Shown in pieces: positions 48,878 through 59,157 of a DNA stretch of 64,000 bases (position 1 is its first letter; each line of letters opens with the position of its first letter). The DNA is from Harmonia axyridis (taxonomy: Eukaryota; Arthropoda; Insecta; Coleoptera; Coccinellidae): assembly GCF_914767665.1 (NCBI RefSeq), contig NC_059502.1:15934001-15998000 (forward strand). The letters run 5' to 3'. Made by a program: the position numbers and the translations under genes. The notes beneath the pieces are model-generated. The model was not told the DNA's origin, did not search any database, and saw only the letters and a list, made by a program, of their open reading frames with translations.

Positions 48878-49024
48878 TTACTTTTCCTGCCTAGGCATCA
48901 AAATGATTATTCCCAATGGGTTTAACACATTTGACATTTTCTGACAATCAATATTTTTTGCCACCTCCCTTATTTCTGGAGGAGTAAGTATTTCTATTAT
49001 TTCTAAGTCGCTATCACTGTCCAT
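48878..49024 (-). pseudogene. Small open frame, possible Harbinger-type N-terminus (minus)
   Basis: A 48-codon minus frame from ATG at 49024 to TAA at 48878: MDSDSDLEIIEILTPPEIRE and VLNPLG. An acidic Ser/Asp start followed by a P-P-x-x-R stretch resembles the beginning of some insect PIF/Harbinger nuclease-type transposase genes, but this is from memory and the catalytic part is absent. It may be chance. Confidence 0.25.
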
Positions 49025-49492
49025 AATATTAATAAATCCGATATTATCCCAAAAAAACTGTAAGATATTGTCAAAATATAATTATTGTGGATATACATTT
49101 CCATAGCAACCAACCATTTCAACAATTGCGATTTCTGTCGTTTTAATTTATCATTACAGGAAAAATAAAAAAAATTGTAGGAATTGTGGCAACATGCAAA
49201 TACAATATCCTACATATATCATTATAAACAATCGAAGAAAAAATTATATCTTCAACTCGGCAGCAAAGTAGATTAACTGATTGACTGCCTTGGCAGTCAA
49301 TCTATTTACTTGCTTCCTAGTAAAACAAATAACTATATTTACATTGGTATCGTCACAAAAACTATTATGAATTTATTGCATTATTTGATATAACTATTTG
49401 ATATAACTATCAGGATAATCCAGATGATGTGCACTCGAAATTATTGCAGTCTGTTGAGACAGTCTAATTATATCTGACTTTATTGCTTACAG
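49025..49492. other. End of LRR intron 1
   Basis: It contains a near-perfect hairpin, GATTGACTGCC-TT-GGCAGTCAATC, at about 49283-49306. It ends with the acceptor TTTATTGCTTACAG at 49491-49492. Confidence 0.6.
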
Positions 49493-49637
49493 ATCTCCCA
49501 GAAGGAAATATAAACCAGTTAGAAGTAGCAGGCTCCAGCATTACTAGCTTTGAAGCAGAGAGCTTAGCAAGATGTCAAGTACAGTCTCTGGTATTAAGCA
49601 ACAACAAACTTCAACAAATATCGGAACGAGCTTTCAG
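49493..49637 (+). CDS. LRR gene, second coding exon: first leucine-rich repeats
   Basis: The exon is bounded by acceptor TTGCTTACAG and donor TTTCAG|GTATTT. It takes phase 1 from exon 1 (A + AT = Asn) and ends in phase 2. It reads NLPEGNINQLEVAGSSI, then TSFEAESLARCQVQSLVLSN followed by NKLQQISERAF: leucine-rich repeats with the L-x-L-x-x-N-x-L signature (LVLSNNKLQQI). The intron to exon 3 is 4351 bp. The junction to 53989 completes Ser (AG + C) and gives ERAF-S-SLWKTLSSLDLS. Extracellular binding surface by family knowledge; the ligand is unknown. Confidence 0.85.
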
Positions 49638-49713
49638 GTATTTTTTTGTGTTATCTCATTTAAACATGTATCGGGTCTCAAATTATCATACATATTGCAA
49701 AAATTATGATGTA

Positions 49714-49821
49714 TACAGGGTGAGTCTTTGACTTGTAAATATATTTTAACCAAAGATTTCTGGGATCAAAAGAAACACTATTTTCCTTCCATATTTTCAA
49801 CTATACAAGAAACACCCTGTA
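49714..49821. mobile_element. Very short TIR element (TACAGGGTG type), 108 bp
   Basis: It starts TACAGGGTGAGTC and ends AACACCCTGTA, inverted ends of 9 bp or slightly more. It is in LRR intron 2, just 77 bp after the exon. No coding capacity. Same terminal motif as at 7498, 41357 and 63259. Confidence 0.5.
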
Positions 49822-51120
49822 TATCGACAACAAAGCGTTTGCGAGCTCATATTTATGGGACTAAATTCTTAAAATTATCCAAGGAATCTCTCATTCTCCT
49901 TCGTAACTCCATTTTAGGAAAAGCCAGTATAAGGTAAGAACAATCGAATTGGTAATAAAATAGTTATTTATAATACAAGTGCAGAAGGCATTGAGCCTTC
50001 TGTACGAGTATTATACATTATTTTCTTTAATCCATTGCATTTTTATTGAAATTAATGAAATATTTTCATAAATATCATTTAGTGATTTTTACATTGGAAA
50101 ATGTTGGTTGGCAGAACTGATTTCTTTAAGGCAAATTTCAAATGAATTGACAGATAGAGCCGTGGCGGAAAGTTCTGAGTACCAACATATAATAATAAAA
50201 TATAACCATGAAAACTGTGCGTTTCTGATATATTCTCGCACGATTTTGTTCTACAAGATGTGGAAGAATGAACGGAATAACCACAGAATTAGAGAAAAGA
50301 ATATTTTAGGTAATTTGGTTCAAACTTCGTTATCGAAACTCTTTTTCTCACATTACAGATATGAGTAAACATTGTTGTAAACATTTTTTTTCGATTACCC
50401 CCCAAGAAAAAAATAGATCAACGCCCTTGAATTAACGAACTCCACCTTGGCATTCCAGATCTGTACTTGAAAACTTGAAAAAGTATAGAATTACAGACAT
50501 TGTTACGAAATGATAAAGCGATCTGTTCGAAGAACGAGCGTTCAATAAGCAGTCAGGTGGTTCTGTCGGATTTACATATTTCGAATGCCGTACTAATCTG
50601 GTCCCACTGGGTATATCAAGATATATCGTCTCACAATCCAGTCGATGTATTCCAAATTCTTCGACTCATTGAATACCTGCAAGCTGGATGCCGTGCAAGC
50701 TCAGCAATCTACCCGGAAAATGGAAGTTGGAAAAAGTCCTAATGGAAAACGGCGCCTATTTCAAAGCACGCTTGTTCCCAATTTATTATTCAATGCGGAA
50801 GTTTAGGCAAAGTTGAATAGAAGAATTGTTACTCACTCTGCCGGGCGAATCAGATTCATCCTAGTAAATAGAACGGAATTGCTTTTCCATTCCTTACCGG
50901 TGGAATTCGACTGGATGGAATTGTTTCCGTTTGGTATAATTCACTACACGGCTGTTATCCGCATTTCTGGAACAAAATTTGACGGCAGTGGAGCATTTTT
51001 AAAATGTTTGTTTTTATTTTATCGATTTTTTTTTTATTATTTATATTTATTATTTTTATATTATTTATTTATATTATTTATTCGATTTTGATGAGTTCAA
51101 CCACTTGAATTAAATTAAAC
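49822..51120. other. LRR intron 2, little recognised
   Basis: A CGAG-type hairpin lies at about 49975-50030 (GCAGAAGGCATTGAGCCTTC..GTACGAGTATTAT). A T/A low-complexity run lies at about 51010-51090. Frames at 50108, 50500 and 50813 have no motif. Confidence 0.4.
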
Positions 51121-51124
51121 CCTG

Positions 51125-51335
51125 CTATTTTGATATTTTTTTTTCTTTATTTTTGGAACTGCGCTGTGCCTAAGCTTATGAGGGGCACTTGCAAACAAGA
51201 CATTGTCTTAGTCAAGGCCCTCTCATTATGCTATTCATGATGGATTAAAGTGTAAATCGATTTATTTTATTTCAAGGTTTGTAGAAAATTATGTGGAAAC
51301 TGAATTAATAAAATTTGATTGATTGATTTTTATTG
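51125..51335 (+). mobile_element. Possible LINE 3' end with (TTGA)n-type tail
   Basis: A less AT-rich stretch (GCTGTGCCTAAGCTTATGAG..GGGCACTTGC) runs into GAATTAATAAAATTTGATTG then ATTGATTTTTATTG: a polyadenylation-like AATAAAAT followed by a short GATT repeat. This is a common 3' end for insect LINEs. No coding part present. Confidence 0.4.
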
Positions 51336-51639
51336 ATATTTCTTAACGGCAAATTCTGAAATCGTTTTCTACAAATTCATGGTTTAGAATTATCTTCCTC
51401 AGTCCATAGAAGCTTTTGGATTTAGTTATAGTAGAATACATGTAGGATCCAGTTATTGTACCCTGTAAATAATTGAGATGGTCAACAAGATGCTTGGAGA
51501 CCTATTAGTTTCTTCAAGTGTCGAGGGCATGACAGTTTCAATTACAGGGAACGAATTGTTATTATACATATAATGTAAAAAGGATGTGTAATTCTTCGAG
51601 GTGTCGAAAATATGTCATGGAGTTGTAAATCTTGAAGAG

Positions 51640-52295
51640 ATTTACTGGGGGTTGGGAAAGTTCGAGAACAAGACGGTTTTACCAGATGTGGTACATCTGT
51701 GTATCAGGTACTAGTCCTTCGAGAATATTCGATTTCCAGGAATCCGCGAAGATCTTTGTGGGCGGTGGGGAAAAATTCTTATTGGACTAGGGGATGGTAC
51801 TTTCCCTAAGGGTGTGGTCAAGCTGGAAGGAGGAAAGGATATTCAGAGTGGACGAGGTTAGTTGCGGTCAGGGGACGAAGTAAGCTGAAGTCGAGAGTCA
51901 GTTCAAGTTGAGTCGAAGACGAGTAAACAGTTCAAGTTCGGTCTAAGTCGAAGTAAGAGTTAGTCCAGTCGGTTGAAACTTAAGACGTAAGACGAGAAGA
52001 CGGTTCGCGGACTAGATTAAGACGAGTCGCGAACAAGTCAAAGACGAGACGACCGAAACTTGTTATAACACAAAGACGTGAAATATCGAAGACGACTCGA
52101 GTAATTAACACTCGAGTTAAAGACGAAATTCAGTACCGTAGTAAGAAACTTGTAAATTGAGACGTAATTAAGATCTTCTCAATACTGAGTTTGTACTGTA
52201 TAAAGGTGGCTTTGTAAATAAATGTGAATAATTCACAATAGTTTAATTATTACAAATCCGACAAAGTCACGAAGAAGACGAAAGGCAGGTAATCG
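51640..52295 (+). repeat. Purine-rich unit, possible LTR remnant
   Basis: A distinctive stretch rich in GAAGACGAG / AGTCGAAG phrases (51880-52130). It is followed by TGTATAAAGG, AATAAATGTGAATAA and TTTAATTATTACA. A TATA-like box, a polyA signal and an ...ACA end would fit an LTR whose start would be near TGTCATGG (51615). I see no second LTR, no primer-binding site I can name and no flanking duplication, so the call is weak. Confidence 0.25.
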
Positions 52296-52379
52296 AATCA
52301 TGCCTCTAGACGATCGATTAACCAAGCCTATATACATTTCAATTCAATTGATATTATGTGAAGCAAAAAGAAATTTATT

Positions 52380-53640
52380 ATTTTTCCAATAGATGGCTTT
52401 AGTTATCTGTATCTCGCGTTGTGTAAGTCCAATAGGGCTCCACTAGACGTTAGAAGAACTAGGCGTTAGAAAGATAAGATTTTGTACTATAAAATCTTTG
52501 CTGACAGCTTAGAGATTAGTTTACTCGGTTTAGTTCGAGCACGCGTCAAAGATGGATACTAATAAAGATAAAATACGCTATTATTCACAGTTTTTCTTCG
52601 ATAAAGGCCAAAATTCTAGCCAGACTGCTGAAAATATAAATGGTTATTATGGTCCTGAGACTGCCAATCATCCGCTATTTTGGTTTCGTAGATTCCGGTC
52701 CGGTAATTTCGAGGCAAAGATCCTCCTCGCACTGGAAGGCCAATTGACGTGAAAATCAATAAAATCATTGTCATTTTCGAGTCCGACCGTCATGTAAGCA
52801 CTGTTTCGATTACCCAGGAGCTAACTATTGCGCACGAAATCCATTAGAAATCATTTGCAATAGACTGGTCTCAAGAAGGAGCTCGATAATTGTAATTTAC
52901 TTTATTTGTGTTTTACTCTACTCGGGGGATTAAGTTGAATAGCATTGCTAGACTTCGCCCCTGAGTAGAATACATTTATCCATGCGTTTTTTATATATGC
53001 GTACAAACACGAGTTAACACAAAAAACCTGATGGATCGAATTTTCATCTGAGAATCGCTGCTAAATCGCATCAAAATCGATCCATTTTTGAAGCGGTTAG
53101 CGACTGGTGATGAAAAGTGGTATACTTGCGACAACGTCAAGCAAAAACGGTTGTGGTCGGAAAGCGGTGAGCCTGCGGAAACGCTAACCAAGCTAGGATT
53201 GACAACCAGGAAGGTTCTGCTGTGTGTTTGGTGGGATAGGCTTTCTACTATGAGCTGTTCTCCAATGGCACAACGGTTAACTCGGAACTGTACTGTTAAC
53301 TGTCTTAAGGAAGTAATCGCTCAGAAGCGGCCAGCTTTGACCAATAGGAGAGGAATTGTTTTCCATCAGGACAACGCCAGGCCACACACATCGATAGTGA
53401 CACGTCAAAATCTCCGAGAGCTTGGTTGCATCCACCTTATAGTATGGACCTGCCACCAAGTGATTGCCATCTGTTCCTGGCAATGGAGACCAATTTTACA
53501 GGTGATAAATTGACAGAGACTTGTGAAAATCTACTGTCTCAATTTTTTGCCAATAGGGACGAGGACTTCTATGAGAGAGACATAATGATATTACCTGACA
53601 ACAAGTTATCGAACTGCGCATATTTTACCTAAATAGGATC
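52380..53640 (+). pseudogene. Cecropia-like mariner, almost full-length transposase with few lesions
   Basis: The leader TTATTTTTCCAATAGATGG (about 52378) is shared with the copy in the hAT element. The start MDTNKDKIRYYSQFFFDKGQ (52552) leads into FWFRRFRSGNFEAK, then a break. A foreign 0.11-kb piece sits at about 52889-53000. The gene resumes with NLMDRI-like sequence, FLKRLATGDEKW (first Asp), KVLLCVWWDR, RGIVFHQDNARPH (second Asp) and, in another frame, MHPPYSMDLPPSDCHLFLAM (third Asp, PSD) and LSQFFANRDEDFYERDIMIL to TAA at 53630-53632. All three catalytic Asp survive, but the gene is shifted at about four places. It lies in LRR intron 2. Confidence 0.88.
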
Positions 53641-53988
53641 ATTTCAACTATAATAATTAAAACATTTTTTTTCATGCAGAAATAATGAATTCATTTTAAC
53701 TACACCTTATACTAGTAAGCCATAAAAGTAGTTATATAAGTATGAGGAAATAGATCTAACGAATAGATATCTTTCTCATAGAACTACTATTTCCACATAT
53801 CTATTCTACAAACAGATCTATATGTAACGGACAGATCTATGATAATGAGATATGTAGACATTTTATTTCTGGAATAACTAAAACTGTTTCCACATTTTTT
53901 TCTTTTGAACAAATCCTTTCGTTGCAGCAATCAAAGATAGTAATCAATTGTTCCATCAAATTTCTACATTTCCCGTCATTTGTTTCAG
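53641..53988. other. End of LRR intron 2
   Basis: AT-rich, with GATCT-type short words (53740-53860). Acceptor TCATTTGTTTCAG at 53976-53988. Confidence 0.5.
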
Positions 53989-54099
53989 CTCTCTTTGGAA
54001 GACTCTCAGCTCCTTAGATTTAAGCTACAATCAATTAGATGCCATACCTTTTGCTACATTCAAGGAACTGCGCAGTCTGCAATGGATTAACCTTCATGG
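53989..54099 (+). CDS. LRR gene, third coding exon: leucine-rich repeat
   Basis: A 111-nt exon, entered and left in phase 2, between acceptor TTTGTTTCAG and strong donor CATGG|GTGAGTGG. It reads SLWKTLSSLDLSYNQLD then AIPFATFKELRSLQWINLH: one and a half canonical LRRs (L-x-x-L-x-L-x-x-N-x-L-x-x-I-P-x-x-x-F). A symmetric phase fits repeat exons that can be duplicated without breaking the frame. No further exon was found up to 64000, so the next one is probably beyond the window. Confidence 0.88.
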
Positions 54100-54239
54100 G
54101 TGAGTGGATATCGTTATTTGGAACATTATAATTCTTGTCTAGAAAGATACTAAATATTGTATGGAACTGGTCGATACTCACTAAAATTGATGTTCTTGCT
54201 ACCTTCAAAACAAGACTTGTTTTACATGCTCTTTAGTTC

Positions 54240-54372
54240 ATGGATCTAGTATACGCCTCGCAGGTCTACCTAGCACACAGATCTACCGGGCCCATAGATC
54301 TACCTAGTCCATAGATCAAGCTAGCCCACACATCAATCTAATCACAAATCTACCTTGCAAACAGATCTAGGT
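54240..54372. repeat. Degenerate short tandem repeat, about 17-18 bp unit
   Basis: About seven imperfect units with a core CATAGATCTACCTAG (for example CACAGATCTACCGGG, CCATAGATCTACCTAG, CCATAGATCAAGCTAG, CACAAATCTACCTTG). Related GATCT words occur at 53740-53860. Confidence 0.65.
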
Positions 54373-54488
54373 AGGATTTTTTTACATTAGGACAAATCAG
54401 TAGGATTTCTTTACATTACAACTATTTTGAGGTAAATATTTTTGTTGGCGTGCAGACAAATTTTCAATTCTGGAAAAAGTACCAGTAC

Positions 54489-54561
54489 CTCCTCGAGCGG
54501 GACTCGAAACCGCAACCTCTGAATCATTAGTTCGTTACTCTAGCCACTGAGCTACCGAGGA
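54489..54561 (-). tRNA. tRNA-like sequence, copy 1 (tRNA or SINE head)
   Basis: 73 nt on the minus strand: acceptor TCCTCGG / TCGAGGA, D-arm TAGCTCAGTGGCTAGAG (A-box), anticodon loop CTAATGA (Thr/Ile-like reading, anticodon AAT if aligned in the standard way), T-arm with TTCGAGTCCCG (B-box). The D-stem (GCTC/GAGT) and anticodon stem have imperfect pairs. More likely a tRNA-derived SINE head than a working tRNA, because it sits in a palindrome with a shared tail and its partner is diverged. Confidence 0.5.
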
Positions 54562-54577
54562 ATCTTGTCCTTCAGTC

Positions 54578-54650
54578 TCCTCGGTAGCTCAGTGGCTAGA
54601 GCAACGAACTAGTGATTAGAAGGTTGCGGGTTTGAGTCCCGCTCGGGGAG
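54578..54650 (+). tRNA. tRNA-like sequence, copy 2 (tRNA or SINE head)
   Basis: 73 nt on the plus strand: acceptor TCCTCGG paired with TCGGGGA (two wobble pairs), D-stem GCTC/GAGC, anticodon loop CTAGTGA (AGT if aligned in the standard way), T-stem GCGGG/CCCGC with loop TTTGAGT. A-box TAGCTCAGTGG and B-box-like GGTTTGAGTCC are present. The anticodon stem ACGAA/TTAGA has only three pairs. No CCA. The tail AACTTTTTCCAGAATTG would serve as a pol III terminator region (TTTTT). Confidence 0.5.
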
Positions 54651-54693
54651 GAACTTTTTCCAGAATTGAAAATTTGTCTGCACGCCAACAAAA

Positions 54694-55341
54694 CTATTTA
54701 ATTAATATTTATTACACAGACGTTATAATCCATCATTTTCGAATTACAACTATTAGTTATATCCTCGGTTATATCATCATTGTCACTTACAGGATAAATC
54801 GAACTTAAAACATATTGCACTGATTTAAATTCAAACTGGACGCACATATCAAATTTAATCGAAATCGGAGAAGAATTGGAGAAATCAAGTCTGTTAAAAT
54901 AATTTGCGAACACATAAACTGATAGACAGATACTGAAATAAAATGAGTCGTAAATTGATTCTTTGTTAGTGGAAACTGTGAAATCGAACGGACATATTAA
55001 GTTATATTTTTCGTTGAACATGTGGGAAATTTCAAAACAAACTCATTGATTTCAAAAGTAACACCCTGTTATTATTGGATTACTCTGAATATTCTATACA
55101 AAATTCATAGATAATGTCATATACGTCTATCATCATCTGTTTCGGAATTAATAAATTGAGACACATTTTTTTCATCTAATTGCAGCTCGTTGTTATGATT
55201 TAATTTGGTATGGGTAAAATTCCGGAAGAGTTAGGGATAGGTGAAATAGTTAATAGTATATAGTAAATATAATATAAAACATGAAATTCACGTTAAGTCT
55301 TATTGAGAGTACTGATATTGATTAATATACATATATGTATA
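54694..55341. other. No gene seen
   Basis: The minus frame at 54698-55021 (107 codons) has protein-like length but no motif or splice sites I can support. A CACCCTGT end occurs at about 55061. Confidence 0.4.
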
Positions 55342-56712
55342 TCGGGTGTCCCAAGGTGAGTGGCCTATTAGATTATTATGGAAACTATTGATGATAAAGG
55401 TTTCAAATTTTGTGGATAGATATTTGGCCATGTAAGGTACATTTTTAAAATAATTTCACATTTCCAGTGTTGCCGGATGTACAAAAATTTGGCAACAACT
55501 TTGTTATTTTAAATGGGACATCCGGTATTTCAATTTTTTTTTATGATACTCCATAAAATATTAAATCTATTCACTCCTTCTTTTCCATCCCTATCTTTAA
55601 CGGTTTTTGAGTTATTAATTATTTTTCTAAATTTTAGATCAAATTGGAGTATTACGAAAATGACTCTAGTTCGCTCAATATTGGAGATTTAAGTCAGAAA
55701 TTTTGCAAGTCGTTAGATATTGATCTGATCTGTGTCACTGCTTTTGAATTATGGTTGTCAATAATACAGGACGGACCAAAAAAAATCATCATTTGCCAAG
55801 TTACAAAATTGTAAAAAAGTCTATTTTTTCAAATTAGACACCTAGTATATTTTTCAATTTTTAGAATCAGTACAACACACTGTACAATTTTCCTATTCAC
55901 GTCCCTATACCTATCTCAACTGGATTCCGAGTTATATGCGTTATATGTGTATGTCTTTCTTGAGCCATTATTTATAGAAAAACCTCGGAACAAAACACCT
56001 GTTAGGCAATAATTGTTTATTTTGACATTTATGGATTGAACTGATTCATTGATATATCGATTTATGAATGACATAGAGAAAATAACAATACAAAAAAAAT
56101 TAACGCTTATTGACGCATATAACTCAGAATCCAATTGAGATAGGTATAGGGACGTGAATAGAAAAATTGTAGAGTGTGTTGTACTGATTCCAAAAATCGA
56201 AAAATATACTAGGTGTCTAATTTGAAAAAATAGATTTTTTTACAATTTTGTAACTTGGCAAATGATGATTTTTTTTTGGTCCGTCCTGTATTATTGACAA
56301 CCATAATTCAAAAGCAGTGACACAGATCAGATCAATATCTAACGACTTGCAAAATTTCTGACTTAAATCTCAAATATTGAGCGAACTAGATTCATTTTCG
56401 TAATACTCCAATTTGATCTTAAATTTAGAAAAATAATTAATAACTCAAAAACCGTTAAAGATAGGGATAGAAAAGAAGGAGTGAATAGATTTAATATTTT
56501 ATGGAGTATCATAAAAAAAATAGAAATACCGGATGTCCCATTTAAAATAACAAAGTTGTTGCCAAATTTTCGTACATCCGGCAACACTGGAAATGTGAAA
56601 TTATTTTAAAAATGTACCTTACATGGCCAAATATCTATCCACAAAATTTGAAATCTTTACCATCAATAGTTTCCATAATAATCCAATAGGCCACTCACCT
56701 TGGGACACCCGA
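55342..56712. mobile_element. Inverted-repeat element with 600-bp arms, 1371 bp
   Basis: The left arm (55342-55941) and right arm (56113-56712) are reverse complements along their whole length with only scattered differences, separated by a 171-bp loop. The ends read TCGGGTGTCCCAAGGTGAG (left) and its complement (right), flanked by TA on both sides (55340-55341, 56713-56714). Long arms, TA target and no transposase point to a non-autonomous foldback element of a TA-inserting superfamily. Its terminal GGGTGTCCC is akin to the TACAGGGTGTCC ends elsewhere. The frames inside are by-products. Confidence 0.85.
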
Positions 56713-56716
56713 TATA

Positions 56717-58440
56717 AGGCTCGGTATCATTTTTTTTTTTTAATAAATGAGATCAATATGGATTGAATATTATAATACTTCAATATTCACGAATATGAGA
56801 GAAACCAGAGGAAAAAATATATAAGAAACCGTTACGAAATAATTCAATCTTCTAGACAAATGCGAAACATTGGCTCTTCCTTTTGACACCCGAGAGAATT
56901 AGTTTTTGAACATTCGTAATTTTTTTCAAGAAATGAAAACGTTCCATCATTTTGAGAATACATAGGTAAATCCAAGCCCCTGAAGTGACATTTTTGTCTG
57001 AGATTTCATGTTATGGCACTCAAATCAAGATAGACTTGATAATACAAAAAAATCTGAATGGAAAAGGGGTATTTTTCAACCTTGAACCTCAAATTCGTTA
57101 TGTATTCCATTATAATGTCTTTTTTCCGTAATTAAGTTATGATATCGGTGTCCTCGATAGAGGTCAATCTAGGTTTTGATGTCATTAAGAATATAAGAAT
57201 GCTTGAACCCTATTATTTTCACATTAATTCATTAAGTTTGAAGTACTTTTGAATTGAGTTTTCCAGTAATTTCGATTCTTCGAAATAAATATTGTATTCT
57301 CACGTTGTACAATTCAAATTAGTGAAATATGGTTTGTCGATTTTCACTACTTTATTCATTAAAAAAGGTTATACAGAAAATAAAAAATTTCCTTTGAGGA
57401 ATAATTCATAATGAGCTCTATTTTTGGTAATGTATTCAGACATATTTTCATGGCTATCAATTCCTAAGAACTTACTTCCAATTATTGTCAGAATTATAAT
57501 ATAAAGTAAAGGAATTTAGTTTTTATTGGTCATATCTATACTAAAAATCTTAATTGAAGTTAATAGAGCTTTTTAACGTATCGATCAAAAAATTGATTGT
57601 TCGATGCGCAATATGCAGATTTCATGTTATTGGAAAAATTTATTTATTTTCCAAAACCAAAAATAATTGATTCGATTCCGATTGAGTGAAATTTCATTTT
57701 TAAATTTGTTGAAATGAAATGTTCTTTCCGATATCATCAGAGTTCGCTTGTTAAACACGCTCAAATCGTTTACAGAGTGAAATACTAGCCTAAATGACAG
57801 CTCTAAGCATGGATTTCCCACAAAAACCTCAATGAGATTTAGTGAAGAAGTGAATCACGTATTCTATCCATCTTTGTTTACAGTTTCCCTTAACATATAC
57901 ACCTTCCTTCTCCATATCGGAGAGTTGTGATTTTGCCGTTGAAAGGTTGGGTTATGTTCCAAGCGGTACCATCTTCCGAGAATTGCGCAGCCTTCGTCGC
58001 CATCTCTCGGGCTAGCAAAAAACCACTACATCAGATTGCACTTGTGGTTAATTACATGCATGACCTGAGACCAATTTGCTTAAAAAATACAAATTCCAGA
58101 CGAAAGGATAGCACCCTGCTTCCTAGAACAATGAACAGACCCAAAATGTAACAGTGTATTATTCATGAAGTAAACATATTTCGTACTCTTTCGAACGATT
58201 AATTCTCTCCTGTCCTCGAACTTTATCGAGTTGAACTTCCCTTCGGGACCAAGTCCATAATTAAAACATCATCTGCTCAATCCAGATTACAGGAGTGAAT
58301 ATTTAACAGGAAAATGCAAATGCATTCCGGAACTTTTATCGCTTTCTAAAATACCTTTTTGCTTTTCTTAACGTTATTATTATAATTTCCTCGCTATTAA
58401 TGATTCCCACCGGTTTTCGCGAGAACTTCATATTTCGGGC
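56717..58440. other. No gene recognised
   Basis: AT-rich, then from about 57900 less AT-rich DNA with a 74-codon plus frame (57927-58151) lacking motifs. Nothing supported. Confidence 0.4.
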
Positions 58441-58449
58441 ACTGATATC

Positions 58450-58635
58450 ACTTCGGGGTTGCGAATTCGACCCCCACTTATCGCCAACTTTTTGCAAGCT
58501 TGTTCTGGAAAACGGGTCGCTATCATTTCGCCTAATGTCGATATTACGACAGACCCAACTCGAGGATGAAGATTACCGTAGTTTCAGCACTCTATGGTCT
58601 ATCAACTGCAAAGGGAATGAATAAATTGTTTCCGC
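58450..58635. repeat. Duplicated block X, copy 1
   Basis: It shares TTCGGGGTTG.GAATTCGAC, GCCAACTTTTTGC, GCCTAATGTCGATATTAC and GTAGTTTCAGCA with 61285-61455, in the same orientation. The plus frame 58400-58624 is therefore within a repeat. Confidence 0.7.
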
Positions 58636-58902
58636 CACGGCTGCTATAAATACAGGATAACCACGAGAAATAATTACATTTAGATTATCATATGTAATAT
58701 AAGTAAACATAAAAATTACAAAAATCATTATTATGTGTAATAGGTTCTTTTGAAATAGAGCTTTACAAAAAATTATCAACTTCAAACAACAAAGCATGTG
58801 TAGATGTAATCTCAGTATTAAAAGAGGAAATGTGAAAGGAGGAATCTTACATCAATCTTACAATCAACGTATGATACCAGAGCACAAATAAAAAGCTCAG
58901 CA

Positions 58903-58914
58903 AAAACTCTTACT
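58903..58914. repeat. 12-bp target-site duplication, left copy
   Basis: AAAACTCTTACT, repeated exactly at 59158-59169 at the other side of the insertion. Confidence 0.75.
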
Positions 58915-59157
58915 GTTTGATTGTCTCAGTCTTTACTTGTCGGAAATTCATCTTGATGATTAAAAAGTAAAATAACTTATTTCCGCTTTATATATTTATT
59001 TTCACAACAATTGTTTCGTCATGATAACATGACTTCGTCAGGTGAGCATGGTAACAGTTACCATGCTCACCTGACGAAGTCATGTTATCATGACGAAACA
59101 ATTGTTGTGAAAATAAATATATAAAGCGGAAATAAGTTATTTTACTTTTTAATCATC
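58915..59157. mobile_element. 243-bp insertion made mostly of a perfect palindrome
   Basis: Between 12-bp duplications lies a 243-bp insert. Within it (extending two bases into the right duplication) 58953-59159 is a perfect 207-bp palindrome: 103-bp arms around a single central A (59056), starting TTGATGATTAAAAAG and reaching CATGGTAAC at the centre. The arm carries CTGACGA-A-GTCATG-TTAT-CATGAC-GAAAC (59071-59099), which resembles the conserved core of hammerhead ribozymes (CUGANGA, stem II, GAAA) apart from an extra A. Variable-length target duplications, inverted terminal copies and hammerhead motifs are all known features of Penelope-like retroelements, so this is my best guess; no coding part is present. 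Confidence 0.6.

Larger units (their letters stand above)
54440..54693. repeat. Palindrome with two head-to-head tRNA-like units
   Basis: The outer arms TTTTGTTGGCGTGCAGAC and its complement at 54676-54693 enclose two tRNA-like sequences pointing toward each other's 5' ends across a 16-bp spacer. The arms continue outside the tRNA-like parts (CAAATTTTCAATTCTGG / complement), so each half is a unit of tRNA-like head plus about 45 bp of tail. That is the layout of a short tRNA-derived SINE in inverted pair. Confidence 0.85.

Noticed and set aside
54698..55021. 107-codon minus frame after the tRNA-like pair
   Set aside because: No motif, no start context, no splice evidence.
57927..58151. Apparent LRR-like words (FRELRSLRRHL in another frame) that might be another LRR exon
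   Set aside because: The frame closes at once with TAG, has no acceptor in the right phase, and shows no L-x-x-N pattern.
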